NCBI GenBank assembly: GCA_934339365.1
Contig: CAKRHW010000012.1
Span: 1-55,996 of the forward strand
Reading direction: 5' to 3'
DNA from: an uncultured Lachnospiraceae bacterium
Lineage (GTDB): Bacteria; Bacillota; Clostridia; Lachnospirales; Lachnospiraceae
Length of the DNA stretch: 55,996 bases
Positions 34,793 to 44,255 of the stretch are shown one piece after another (position 1 is the stretch's first letter; each line of letters starts with the position of its first letter). The notes beneath the pieces are model-generated. The model did not search any database. It was not told where the DNA came from and worked only from the letters and a program-made list of their open reading frames with translations. The position numbers and the translations under genes were made by a program.

Positions 34793-35002
34793 CTATCTGC
34801 GATCCTGTGCATCATCTGTGCAATCTGTCTCTGAAGAATACTTCGAAGATGTCTTGTCAGATGCCTTATTAGATGCTTTATTAGATGACTTGCTTGTAGA
34901 GCTCTTACTTGAAGTCTGGCTTGTAGCAGACTTGTAAGATGACTTACTGCTATAATCAGATGCATCTGAGTTACTTGAACTACCTGAATAATTTTTAGCC
35001 AT
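34793..35002 (-). CDS. Ser/Lys-rich small protein
   Basis: A 69-residue protein with a strong GGAGG seven bases before its ATG and a perfect terminator just past its stop. After MAKNYSGSSSN the sequence is almost only Ser, Lys, Thr, Ala and Asp, with SSK/SNKAS/SDKTS-type repeats, then an acidic end (DCTDDAQDRR) with one cysteine. It is probably disordered. There is no signal peptide. Gene architecture says it is highly expressed. It could be a spore- or stress-related small protein; this is not supported by a known family. Confidence 0.7.
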   Translation of the reverse strand: MAKNYSGSSSNSDASDYSSKSSYKSATSQTSSKSSTSKSSNKASNKASDKTSSKYSSETDCTDDAQDRR

Positions 35003-35140
35003 TGCTAAACCTCCTTGTTCTTACCATTTCGGTGCATAAATTCTGAAATTGTTTCTTTTTCTAACAGCCCTTTATCAGAGTCGATAGAATTTTAAAAACT
35101 CATTTCAATGTCCTATTATGTGCAAGAAAAAAAGTTTTAT

Positions 35141-35647
35141 TCATCGGTCAAAAAATCCTTTGATTAAAAGAACCACAAGTAAAAGAATGATAATTGGTGC
35201 AAATATTTTCACAAGCCATCCTAGTATATGGAAGACTGCACCTATAATTGCAAAAACAATTACAAGTACTAACATAATTTTTAAAATAATAAGCACCTTG
35301 TCCCAGAATCCTAATTCCTTAAAACCCTGCTCATCCGAATAGAAAAATGTCTTATGACCTGACTGTGATGCATTCCTGTTGTCTTGTTCTTCATACCTGT
35401 CTTGTGCATAATCATCTGCATCATATACATCACCGTATTCCTGCGTCATTTTCTCATTCTGCAGGATACTTTTTGCAATTAATCTTGCACTGCCAAGTTC
35501 TTCAATTACCTGCTTCTCGCTCTTTCCCTGATGCATCTGCTCAGAAATATATTGTTCATAATATCTTTTATACTCCTGAACTTTTCCTGCTGGCAACTGC
35601 TCTTTTAGTAAATCTTCTAGTTGATTTAAAAATTCTCTTTTATTCAT
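35141..35647 (-). CDS. DUF1700 family membrane protein
   Basis: A 168-residue protein with the DUF1700 (HAAS-type) start MNKREFLNQLEDLLKEQLP and helix pairs to about residue 62 (SEKQVIEELGSARLIAKSIL), an acidic linker, and two hydrophobic segments at about 115-140 and 143-163. Such proteins often pair with PadR-like regulators and envelope stress genes; none is adjacent here. It starts 20 bases after the Thr-repeat surface protein gene and may be co-transcribed with it. Confidence 0.82.
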   Translation of the reverse strand: MNKREFLNQLEDLLKEQLPAGKVQEYKRYYEQYISEQMHQGKSEKQVIEELGSARLIAKSILQNEKMTQEYGDVYDADDYAQDRYEEQDNRNASQSGHKTFFYSDEQGFKELGFWDKVLIILKIMLVLVIVFAIIGAVFHILGWLVKIFAPIIILLLVVLLIKGFFDR

Positions 35648-35667
35648 AGGCTCCTCGCTAGAATATG

Positions 35668-37575
35668 TTATTCTGTAACCTGCTCATAAGCAACATAATA
35701 TACTCTTTTTTGAGTTTTATACGTTAATGTTAAAATACCTTCATATCGATCATTATCATCGAATGGCTGATAATCTGCCTGAACATCTTCATCCACCATT
35801 TCAAACATAATATCACCCATCGTCGGATTCTTACCATGAACTAACAATACCGCAATAATATTATCATATTCATTCAAATGTTCTCTTGTTACATTAACAA
35901 TGTCATTTCCTGGAACAAAAAAATCTCTAAAGCCAAAATTAACGGATTTTTCAAATACAACCGGGAATACTCCAATCAGTTCGTTTCCCTTCTTAATCTT
36001 TAAGCAATTTTTCCCGTTTTCTACTACTTTTTCATATGTAACATCTGAACCATCCGGTACATTAAATTCAACAGCAGACCAGTCTGGTTCATCGCTTGTT
36101 TCCTTCATGATAATTCGGATATTAACCTGTCCTCTTTCATCAACAAAATAATCACTTGTTGATGTTTTATATTTGATTCCGCCCTCTCCTACGTAAATAC
36201 AGCTGTCTGGAAGTACATTTAAAAGGTTCGTCTTATACTTTAAGCACAGTACCTGTGTCTTTCCATTATAAGTAACATATAACTCATAATTCCATCCCTC
36301 ATAGTTTACTTCTTTTATTTCAACTTTTTCCGGAACAACATCGAAAACAAATTTAGCTTTTCCAATTTGAAGTTTCTCTAAATATCCTTCTACAGAATAT
36401 ACTTCACGACGATATTTTCCTTCATAATCAAAGATTTTTGTCTCAACTTCACGTTGAAATCCATCTTCATTTGAAAATTCTTTCAAGTGGATTTGTTCCT
36501 CTTCCGGTATCGTATCAAACTCTGGAAAATCTGTATTAAATGAAGTAGTCTCTTCTACATTTCTACTAGTTGTTTCTGTATTATTCGTAGTAGTCTCATT
36601 CGCCTTCGTTGTTACAGGTACAGATGCAGTTGGTTCTTCGCCTGTTGTCGTCTCCTGTGTATTTGTTGTAGGAACAGGCACAGTAGGTTCTTCCGTTGTT
36701 GGTTCTGGCACTGTTGTTTCCTCAGCACTTGTTGTCGTTTCTTCCGTCGTTGCCTCTGGTTCTGTTGTAGTCTGCTGATTTGCCTTCGTTGTTGTTTCCT
36801 GTGTTACCTTCGTCGTTGCTGGCTGTGTTGCCTTTGTCGTTGCAGGAGTTGTAGTTGTAGCTTGCTGACTTGTAGTTGTTGGCTGTGTTGCCTTTGTTGT
36901 TGTCTCCTGACTTGCCTTCGTCGTTGTTGGCTGTGTTGCCTTTGTTGTTGTCTCCTGGCCTGCCTTCGTCGTTGTTGGCTGTGTCGCCTTTGTCGTTGTC
37001 TCCTGGCCTGCCTTCGTCGTTGTTGGCTGTGTCGCCTTTGTCGTTGTCTCCTGACTTGCCTTTGTTGTCGTTATCTCCTGTGTTACTTTCGTCGTTGCAG
37101 GAGTTGTAGTTGTAGCTTGCTGACCTGTAGTTGTTGGCTGTGTTGTCTGCTGTGCTGGTTGTGTCGCTGGCTGAGTAATCGGCTGATTATTCGTATTCTG
37201 AATTGTTACTCTCGCTGGATTTTTTACTGTTACCTTACATACAGCCTTTTTCTTGGTTCCTTTTACAGTAACTGTAATCTTAGCAGTTCCTTTTTTGATT
37301 CCTTTGATTATACCCTTTTGAGAAACACGAACAACTGATTTTTTACTACTCTTCCAGACAAGTTTTTTATTTGCAGCATTTTTTGGTGCAACTTTCGCTT
37401 TTAATTTTAATTTTTTTCCTTTTACAATCGTAACTTTTTTACGATTCAGACGAACAGACTTCGTCTTTACTTTCTTTGCTGCCTGAGCTTCTACCGGTGA
37501 AGCTACACTCATAGATGATAATGCAACAAATCCTGCTAAACCTAATGTAAGAATTTTCTTTCCTTTTAATCTCAT
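35668..37575 (-). CDS. Ig-like and Thr-rich repeat surface protein
   Basis: A 635-residue exported protein. The signal peptide ends near EAQAA (residue 33). A Big_2-type Ig-like domain follows (about 36-118; VRLNRKKVTIVKGKKLKLK..GTAKITVTVKG). Residues about 125-345 are a Thr-rich linker, including four exact-length 16-residue repeats of the KAGQETTTKATQPTTT type, likely a stalk and perhaps glycosylated. The C-terminal 290 residues form a beta-rich domain (FVFDVVPEKVEIKEVNYEGW) I cannot assign. There is no LPXTG or membrane anchor. The ATG has GAGAGG eight bases upstream. Confidence 0.75.
   Translation of the reverse strand: MRLKGKKILTLGLAGFVALSSMSVASPVEAQAAKKVKTKSVRLNRKKVTIVKGKKLKLKAKVAPKNAANKKLVWKSSKKSVVRVSQKGIIKGIKKGTAKITVTVKGTKKKAVCKVTVKNPARVTIQNTNNQPITQPATQPAQQTTQPTTTGQQATTTTPATTKVTQEITTTKASQETTTKATQPTTTKAGQETTTKATQPTTTKAGQETTTKATQPTTTKASQETTTKATQPTTTSQQATTTTPATTKATQPATTKVTQETTTKANQQTTTEPEATTEETTTSAEETTVPEPTTEEPTVPVPTTNTQETTTGEEPTASVPVTTKANETTTNNTETTSRNVEETTSFNTDFPEFDTIPEEEQIHLKEFSNEDGFQREVETKIFDYEGKYRREVYSVEGYLEKLQIGKAKFVFDVVPEKVEIKEVNYEGWNYELYVTYNGKTQVLCLKYKTNLLNVLPDSCIYVGEGGIKYKTSTSDYFVDERGQVNIRIIMKETSDEPDWSAVEFNVPDGSDVTYEKVVENGKNCLKIKKGNELIGVFPVVFEKSVNFGFRDFFVPGNDIVNVTREHLNEYDNIIAVLLVHGKNPTMGDIMFEMVDEDVQADYQPFDDNDRYEGILTLTYKTQKRVYYVAYEQVTE
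36881..37072 (-). repeat. Four 48-bp in-frame tandem repeats (Thr-rich)
   Basis: Units at 36881-36928, 36929-36976, 36977-37024 and 37025-37072 each encode 16 residues, KA(G/S)QETTTKATQPTTT. They differ by few bases; there are no unique spacers, so this is a coding minisatellite, not CRISPR. Confidence 0.92.
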
Positions 37576-37618
37576 TCTTTTCCTCTCCTCAATATCATTC
37601 TATTGCCTTTTGAAATGA

Positions 37619-37645
37619 GCAGTGTGTCACAAACGTACACACTGC
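37619..37645. terminator. Hairpin between the giant BspA-like gene and the Thr-repeat gene
   Basis: GCAGTGTGT and ACACACTGC form a 9-bp stem with a 9-base loop. T run (GTTTTTTC) lies on the plus side only; for minus-strand transcripts no T run follows, so it may be a weak or partial terminator. Confidence 0.5.
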
Positions 37646-37664
37646 CCGTTTTTTCATTCAGTTC

Positions 37665-40600
37665 TTATTTTACTTTAATCTTTTTCACTGCCTTCTTACC
37701 AGAAGCTGCTGTAACGGTTACTTTTACTGTTCCCTTCTTTCTTGCTGTAAGATATCCGTATGAATCAACCGTTGCGATTGCACTGTTGCTTACTGAATAA
37801 GATACAGTGTCTGTCGACTTAGAAGAAGATAATTTTGGTGTTACCTTAACTGTCTGTCCTACTTTTATCTTAGATTTCAAAGAAATCTTAACCTTCTTTG
37901 CCTTCTTTGCTTTCTTGACAACATAAACCGTAACTTTTGCACGTTTTCCTGAAGAAGTCTTCACTGTAATCACAGCTTTACCTGTCTTCTTAGCTGTCAC
38001 ATATCCTGATAAAGAAACAGGAGCAACTTTCTTCTTATTCGATGTAAATGTTACCTTATCTGTTGAAGTAACAGGTGAAATTCCGTAACCTAATGAAAAA
38101 CTCGTTCCCTTTACTACATAAATCTTTTTACTATTTGCATAGCTTGACTTGATGGTTAATTTCTTAGCCGGCTGATTTACTGTCACTGAACAAGAAACAG
38201 ATACCGATGAAGTTTTTGCAGTAATCGTTGCAGTTCCTTTTCCTTTTGCAGTAATCACACCATTTCCATCTACGGTTGCAACACTTGGATTACTTGAAGA
38301 ATAAGTGATTCCCTCTGGTGAATAAGCAGGTACTTTCTGCGCGTTTAAAGCAAATTTTTTGCCAACATTCATTGTCACAGTTTTTGCCATATTAATACTA
38401 GAAACCTTCTCTGACACACTTACTACGATACTTGCAGTCTTTCCATTATCAGAAATTGCAGTAATTGTTGCAGTTCCCTGTTTCTTTGCTTTTAATGTAA
38501 CATTATCTCCACTCTGTGAGATTTCAACAATGCCTGCATCACTGGTAGACCACTTTAAGCTACCCTGTGAATCTTCTGGTGTTACACGAATTCCCTTTGT
38601 TGCAGTAGCAGAAATTACTCTGCTGATAGAATATGTCTTTCCTGCGTCTAATGCAATATTCCCATCTAAAATAGATAGTGATTCAATTGGCTGATGAATC
38701 GTAATCTTTACAGTTTTCTTAATATTACTTTCGGTTGCTGCCTGTAATGTAACAGTTCCCTTCTTCAATGCCTTAAAATGAACCTTTCCATCTGTTCCGA
38801 CTGTTAAATCAGATACATAATCTTTACCGGAAAGAATCGTCCAGTGTACAACCTTGCTTGCCTTCTCTGGAAGAATTGTAGCACTGAATGTTAAATCTTG
38901 CCCAACATTTACAGTCTTCTCCCCTTCGTTAATTGTAATATCTGCTGCCGGTGGAATATATCCATCCTCTTCCACATTCAATGTTCTTGTTACACTGACA
39001 GAACCTGTTGCAGACTTAACCGTAATCGTTGTCTTACCAGGAGCAACAGCCTTGATATTACCATTGTCATCAATTGTTGCAATCTCAGGATTAGAACTTG
39101 AATATACTAAAATATCACGATCAAGCACGCTGTCATCTACATTACTTGCAAACTTCGGTGTTGCAATCAGTTTTTCATTGGCACCCTTTTCAATCGAAAA
39201 GCTTGTTGCATCTTTTCCTGTTGACTGCCAGATGGTCTGAATGGATGTTGCAGGATATACAACCTTCACATAACAACTTGCTTCAATTCCATTTTTTACT
39301 GTAATCTTAGAAGTACCTGTTCCATTAATCGTCAGTGTATTTGTCTCTACACCCTTTGTTCCATCCTTATCCGGAACAAAACTTCTTTCTCCAATTGATA
39401 CAACACCTGTATTATCACTATCCCATTCACTGTCACCTGTGATATTTCCCGGTTCGATATCTGCCTGAAGCTTATATTCTTTTAATGTATTTTTTAAATA
39501 CAACGTATTACCGGTACTTGTCTGAACCATGTTTTTATCTGTAAATGAAATCTTGCTTGCTGGAATTTCCTTTACCTGAACATTATAAATCAATTCCTGA
39601 TACTGAATAATATTTCCTCTTCCATTTTGTAAAAACAACTGTCCGCCAACACGAATCTTAGTCTTACCCTTCTTTAATCCGGTTAACTTAACCTTAACGA
39701 TACCATTGTTGTCTGTTTCCGTTGCATAATCTACATATGGAACAGCAGAATCCTTAATATCTTCAAATTGATTTGTCTCATCATTCCATTGCTGAATGCT
39801 GATTGTACCGGAAAGTGTACCTGTACCATCTGTTTTCTTAGAAAATGCCTTAATTGGCAGTTCAATCGTCTGTCCAACCGGAACAATCTGTGTCTTTTCT
39901 GACTGGCCATTTTCATCCTTTTTCTCATTAACATCTAATGTCAGCTTACTGATATTTCCCGTAAAGCCTGAAAATGCCTTCAAATCGATGGTAGATACCG
40001 CTGGAATATTTACAACAGATAAATCTGTACAATCTGCAAAAGCTGATGCATCAACACTCTTAACGGTAAGCGGACATTTTGCTGTTGTCATATACCAGCA
40101 GGTATTAAATGCAGAACTTGGAATCTTATCAATCTTTGTGGAACCCATCTCTGCACTTTCTATTGCTGTATTACGGAATGCTCCCGATCCAATTTGAGAA
40201 AGATTTACCGCATTATCAAATGCCACTTTCGTTAAAGCTCCTTTTTCCTTTAACGGAATCTGAATCGTTCTATTCTTTGTAAGTCCCGTCGTTGAATCTA
40301 CTTCCTGGATTTTTAAATCTTCCTGTTCTGCTGCATAAGCAAATGCATTGTCTCCAATACTCTCTAACTTACTAGGTAACCAGATATTTTCAAGTTTTAA
40401 GCACTTTGTGAATGCATTATTCCCGATTGATATTAATGTATCTGGGAATTGTCCATATACGGTTCCTTTGATTTCCTTTGTTGATTTTAATTTCAGATTA
40501 TAACATGAACCAAATGCATCACTTTCAATTGTCTCAAGCTCTTTTGGCAAAGTTAAAAGATTCAATCCACGATAAAAGCCGTTTATCTGGTTCGTTTTAT

Positions 40601-43031
40601 CCGTTTCTGCATAAGCACTCGCATACAATTTCTTTCCACAATTCATGAAAGCACCCTTTGAGACACTTTTTAATCCATCTGACAGCTTCACGTTATTTAG
40701 GAATGAGTTATCTGCAAAAGCCTTTTCTCCTAACTTCGTCACGCTGTCCGGAAGTGTAATATCTGCCAATCCATACTGGTAGTAATAGACCTGTGAATGA
40801 GTAATCGCATTCGCTTCCGTATAATCTGTAAATGCTGTTGTCATTACAAATGCTTCCGTATATCCTTCCTTCGGTGTATCAGAAATTGCTGAATCTGAAT
40901 AAATGTATGTATTCGTATTAATTGTATCGATATTACCAATCGTCTGATATCCGGCCCTTGTCGTATTCCTTAAACTGTCAATATAGGTAAAATCGCCATT
41001 ATAAGATGTAATATCATGCTTATAATCCATATACATGTAACGATAAAATGTATTATCATCATTTAATTTTTCCGAACCACTCTTACTCAGGTCAACATAC
41101 TTCTTCTCGCCCCAGACATAAATGGTATTTTCTGTTTCTTTATTCGTATTCTGCGGAACATCTATAATCTTACTTGGAGAAAAATACGCAATATACGGTT
41201 TTACACTCTTCTGGTCAGAAATCAGATATTCCTTATCACCTTCCTGCTTTTTCGTATGAATATCAGAACGATCAATATTAATTGCAAAAGAAGAGGTACT
41301 CTGTTTCAAATCTGTTGCATCACCATGAAATGCATTATCTCCAATAGTAGTAAGTGTATTCGGAAATTGAGCCAGATCATCACGAATCACTACTGTTCCA
41401 TCTTCCTTCTTATATCCGATTTTATTTAATTTCCTGCAATATTCAAATGCATTGTTTCCAATGGTTTTTAATCCTTTTGAAAGAATGACGGTTGAAAGAT
41501 TAGAAGACATATTCGCAGCATTCATACATGCAAATGCCTGATCTGGAATCTCTGTTATTCCATTTCCTAATTCTACCGATTCAAGTTCATAATCACCGGC
41601 AAACACTTTTACACCTAAAGTAGTAACACAATCTGGCAGATTTACTCTCTTAAGATGGCCGGCTGTTATTGTTAACCCATAAGTATTTTTATAGTCTGAA
41701 TTTGGAATCCAGGTACAATTTGCAAAAGCCTCATCATCAATCGTTGTTAAATTCTTCAGATTCATAAGGAAATCTGTATCTGTTAAAGCATAACATTTTT
41801 GGAATGCCTTCTTTCCAATGTAGCTGATTGCTGCATTTTTTTCATCCTTGAATCGAATATATTTTAAATCTGTTGCTGATGCAAATGTGATATCCTCAAT
41901 TCTTTCTATCTTAGCAGGAATCTCAATTGCCATAATACTAGAAGCATTAAAGGCACCTGTTCCAATGCTCTCTAAACAATCTGGAAGTTTAATGGTATTC
42001 TCATATGGATCATCGCCTTCTTTTAATCTCTTATAAATCTTTGCTCTTGCAAATGCACTGGCACCGATTTTCTTTAATTTGGTACAATGGCTGAAATCCG
42101 GAGCTTCAATCATGGATTCCTGGAAAGCAGACTCTCCAATATATGTAATTCCGGTTGGAATATTAATCTTTTTAAGAATTGCCTGTGAGAAAATATTGGC
42201 CGGAATATAAGAAAGATTATCTCTAAGCTTCACTTCACTTAAACTGGTACAGCCGGCAAAAGCTTCTGTTCCTAAATGATCTGCATTCTCAATCGGAATA
42301 TCAATCTTCGTAATACTGGTACAACCGGCAAAAGCACCCTTGCCAATCACCAGTTCCTTCTTCGAATCATATTCTTTAAAATTAACCTTCGAAATCGAAG
42401 AACATCCATAAAATGTATATTCCCCTAATTCATCAATCTTCGATAAATCGATGACATTCTCTTGTACTTCATCTCCTTCTACCGACAACGTCTTAAGACT
42501 GGTACACTTATCAAATGCATAATTAGGCAGACTCTTTAAAGTCTTAGGCAGAATTATCTGCGCCAGATTCCCACAGTTTGAAAATTCACTTGCATCAAAC
42601 TTGGCAATATCAAGCTTTGACAAATCAATCTTTGTTGCACCTGTTGCATATCCAAGACCTTTGATATCTTTGATTCTTCCTGCATAAACAGACAAATTAA
42701 TATTCCCTGTATAGGCTGCTAAATCCTTAACTGTAAAAGTCTTGTTCCGATATTCTTTATACTTATCAGATGTTAAATCATCCGTCTCTAAAGCAGATAA
42801 ATCACTACCATCATAATTTGCAAGTACCTGTAAAATACTATACAAAGTAGAATCCGGAATATCTGTTGTTGACAGTTCGTGCATCTCTTCTAATGGAGTT
42901 GCAGCCTGTGCTTCCATCACCATATTCCTACTATGATTATTTCCTCCTATAGAAACAGGATTTAATGTCATAGATGCGGCAATAAAACTGGCAAATACTC
43001 TTTTTAAATCTCTCTTTAAATTCTTTTTCAT
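37665..43031 (-). CDS. Giant BspA-like LRR and Ig-like surface protein
   Basis: A 1788-residue exported protein. ATG at 43031 follows GAGAGG by seven bases. The signal segment ends near EAQAATP (about residue 43). From about 70 to 1100 it consists of BspA/LRR_5 repeats (patterns such as IGKGAFAGCTSITKIDIP, LGTEAFAGCTSLSEVKL), interrupted by a non-repeat block near residues 600-760. From about 1150 to the end come about seven Big_2-type Ig-like domains (KGTATITAKT..SVSCSVTVNQP), becoming Lys-rich. No sortase motif or membrane anchor; attachment may be by the cationic C-terminus. BspA proteins bind host matrix proteins in known pathogens and commensals. It follows the pilus operon but has its own promoter. 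Confidence 0.9.
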   Translation of the reverse strand: MKKNLKRDLKRVFASFIAASMTLNPVSIGGNNHSRNMVMEAQAATPLEEMHELSTTDIPDSTLYSILQVLANYDGSDLSALETDDLTSDKYKEYRNKTFTVKDLAAYTGNINLSVYAGRIKDIKGLGYATGATKIDLSKLDIAKFDASEFSNCGNLAQIILPKTLKSLPNYAFDKCTSLKTLSVEGDEVQENVIDLSKIDELGEYTFYGCSSISKVNFKEYDSKKELVIGKGAFAGCTSITKIDIPIENADHLGTEAFAGCTSLSEVKLRDNLSYIPANIFSQAILKKINIPTGITYIGESAFQESMIEAPDFSHCTKLKKIGASAFARAKIYKRLKEGDDPYENTIKLPDCLESIGTGAFNASSIMAIEIPAKIERIEDITFASATDLKYIRFKDEKNAAISYIGKKAFQKCYALTDTDFLMNLKNLTTIDDEAFANCTWIPNSDYKNTYGLTITAGHLKRVNLPDCVTTLGVKVFAGDYELESVELGNGITEIPDQAFACMNAANMSSNLSTVILSKGLKTIGNNAFEYCRKLNKIGYKKEDGTVVIRDDLAQFPNTLTTIGDNAFHGDATDLKQSTSSFAINIDRSDIHTKKQEGDKEYLISDQKSVKPYIAYFSPSKIIDVPQNTNKETENTIYVWGEKKYVDLSKSGSEKLNDDNTFYRYMYMDYKHDITSYNGDFTYIDSLRNTTRAGYQTIGNIDTINTNTYIYSDSAISDTPKEGYTEAFVMTTAFTDYTEANAITHSQVYYYQYGLADITLPDSVTKLGEKAFADNSFLNNVKLSDGLKSVSKGAFMNCGKKLYASAYAETDKTNQINGFYRGLNLLTLPKELETIESDAFGSCYNLKLKSTKEIKGTVYGQFPDTLISIGNNAFTKCLKLENIWLPSKLESIGDNAFAYAAEQEDLKIQEVDSTTGLTKNRTIQIPLKEKGALTKVAFDNAVNLSQIGSGAFRNTAIESAEMGSTKIDKIPSSAFNTCWYMTTAKCPLTVKSVDASAFADCTDLSVVNIPAVSTIDLKAFSGFTGNISKLTLDVNEKKDENGQSEKTQIVPVGQTIELPIKAFSKKTDGTGTLSGTISIQQWNDETNQFEDIKDSAVPYVDYATETDNNGIVKVKLTGLKKGKTKIRVGGQLFLQNGRGNIIQYQELIYNVQVKEIPASKISFTDKNMVQTSTGNTLYLKNTLKEYKLQADIEPGNITGDSEWDSDNTGVVSIGERSFVPDKDGTKGVETNTLTINGTGTSKITVKNGIEASCYVKVVYPATSIQTIWQSTGKDATSFSIEKGANEKLIATPKFASNVDDSVLDRDILVYSSSNPEIATIDDNGNIKAVAPGKTTITVKSATGSVSVTRTLNVEEDGYIPPAADITINEGEKTVNVGQDLTFSATILPEKASKVVHWTILSGKDYVSDLTVGTDGKVHFKALKKGTVTLQAATESNIKKTVKITIHQPIESLSILDGNIALDAGKTYSISRVISATATKGIRVTPEDSQGSLKWSTSDAGIVEISQSGDNVTLKAKKQGTATITAISDNGKTASIVVSVSEKVSSINMAKTVTMNVGKKFALNAQKVPAYSPEGITYSSSNPSVATVDGNGVITAKGKGTATITAKTSSVSVSCSVTVNQPAKKLTIKSSYANSKKIYVVKGTSFSLGYGISPVTSTDKVTFTSNKKKVAPVSLSGYVTAKKTGKAVITVKTSSGKRAKVTVYVVKKAKKAKKVKISLKSKIKVGQTVKVTPKLSSSKSTDTVSYSVSNSAIATVDSYGYLTARKKGTVKVTVTAASGKKAVKKIKVK

Positions 43032-43100
43032 CGCTTTTCCTCTCTCAAAACTTTTCATTAACTTGTTACAATATTCATATGAAAACAAATATTTTTATTT

Positions 43101-43129
43101 ATTTTATCATATCCACTCATAAGATGCAA
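43101..43129 (-). promoter_or_regulatory. Promoter of the giant BspA-like gene
   Basis: On the minus strand, TTGCAT, a 17-base spacer and TAAAAT, about 70 bases before the start codon and after the pilus operon terminator. Confidence 0.55.
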
Positions 43130-43164
43130 TTATATTCTCTATGAACTCCATCCTTAAAAAACTC

Positions 43165-43210
43165 GTAAAATAAAAAGCAGTCCTAAACCTGTCATGGTAT
43201 TAGAACTACT
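43165..43210 (-). terminator. Terminator of the type IV pilus operon
   Basis: On the minus strand, AGTAGTTCTAA pairs with TTAGGACTGCT (two G-T pairs), followed by TTTTTATTTTA. It begins ten bases past the last prepilin gene. Confidence 0.75.
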
Positions 43211-43219
43211 TTTTTGTAT

Positions 43220-43717
43220 TTATTTGGTTGTCTCTGCTACTTTTGCATTCCGCATATAGATATTCTGTTCCATTTGTTCTTCTGTGGACATATCTTTCAG
43301 CTTCATGTATAAAATTGTATAGCCTTCTTTTGGAGTTGCCTTAAAATCTACAACATATTCTGTTAAGAGTTCTTTGTCTCCTGTTCCGTTCGCATAATAA
43401 TACAACTTATTTCCATCTTTCCGAAAAGTTTCTTTTACTACACCGGAATCGGTCTGAGTAGTGATAATGACACCATTACTAAGACTCTCAACCTTTGTTG
43501 CAACTTTAATCTTATCTCCAATAAAATTAAAAGTTGTTTGCAATTCATTATGCACATTAATACTCTGATTTTGTTTACTGTAATATCTCGAAATCGTAGT
43601 CATAAATTGTACAATGCCAATTAAAACAATAGATAAAACTGCAATTGTAACCATCAATTCTACTAAGGACAAACCTTTTTGGTTCTTTCGAATAGAAACC
43701 ATATTTTCTTTTTCCAT
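43220..43717 (-). CDS. Minor prepilin, PilW/PulJ-like
   Basis: A 165-residue type IV prepilin. Type III leader with cleavage site RKNQKG, then LSLVELMVTIAVLSIVLI with Glu at position 5 of the mature protein. The remaining 120 residues form the globular head (beta-rich). Position as last of four consecutive minor prepilins resembles the PilV-X-H-W order of initiation complexes. It starts 11 bases after the preceding prepilin gene. Confidence 0.85.
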   Translation of the reverse strand: MEKENMVSIRKNQKGLSLVELMVTIAVLSIVLIGIVQFMTTISRYYSKQNQSINVHNELQTTFNFIGDKIKVATKVESLSNGVIITTQTDSGVVKETFRKDGNKLYYYANGTGDKELLTEYVVDFKATPKEGYTILYMKLKDMSTEEQMEQNIYMRNAKVAETTK

Positions 43718-43728
43718 TATTACACCTC

Positions 43729-44241
43729 CTATTCAATCGATACCTTTCCAGTTGCCTGTGCCAGTTTTAAGACATAAGTACGTCCACCTCTTACCATAGT
43801 AATTGATTTACAGGTACCAAGATCAGTTCCTGAAAGATTCTTACAGGTATCAAATGAACCAGAAGATTTTTTAAAGGAAAAAACCAATCCACTTGCATCT
43901 AATGTTTTCTCTCCAGATGAAAGCTGAGCTGTTATAACAATTGAACTGTCTAATTCAATGTCTCTGCTAGATAAAAATTTTCCTTTTTCATCTAACTTAC
44001 CAACACTGACCATTTTCTTATTTCCATTATCCTGCAAGACTGCAACATAATTTCCTTCTTTTCCCATTGTTGTTGTTCTTACATCTAACAGTGCACTTTT
44101 TACTTCTTTGGAAGCTGTTTTTATCTTTGCACCCGTTACAACTCCGAATCCAATCCCTGCAAGACCGGTAAGGACTGCCATAATTGCAATAACAACCATT
44201 AATTCAACTAAACTGAATCCTTTATTCTTTGCATTGCTCAT
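43729..44241 (-). CDS. Minor prepilin, GspH/FimT-like
   Basis: A 170-residue prepilin with short leader NAKNKG followed by FSLVELMVVIAIMAVLTG, Glu at mature position 5. The head has two cysteines (DTCKNLSGTDLGTC) that could form a disulfide, as in pilin D-regions. It overlaps in function with the neighbouring minor pilins thought to prime pilus assembly. Confidence 0.85.
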   Translation of the reverse strand: MSNAKNKGFSLVELMVVIAIMAVLTGLAGIGFGVVTGAKIKTASKEVKSALLDVRTTTMGKEGNYVAVLQDNGNKKMVSVGKLDEKGKFLSSRDIELDSSIVITAQLSSGEKTLDASGLVFSFKKSSGSFDTCKNLSGTDLGTCKSITMVRGGRTYVLKLAQATGKVSIE

Positions 44242-44255
44242 TTTATCACTCCTTA

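Noticed and set aside
36881..37072. Regular 48-bp repeats that could be read as a CRISPR array
   Set aside because: No unique spacers; the repeats are contiguous and in frame with a Thr-rich surface protein, and no cas gene is present.
36862..37338. Plus-strand Cys/Leu-rich frame opposite the Thr repeats
   Set aside because: Mirror of the repeated Thr codons on the other strand.
37665..43031. LPXTG-type anchoring of the giant BspA-like protein
   Set aside because: The C-terminus ends in an Ig-like Lys-rich stretch (KKAVKKIKVK) without sorting motif or hydrophobic helix.
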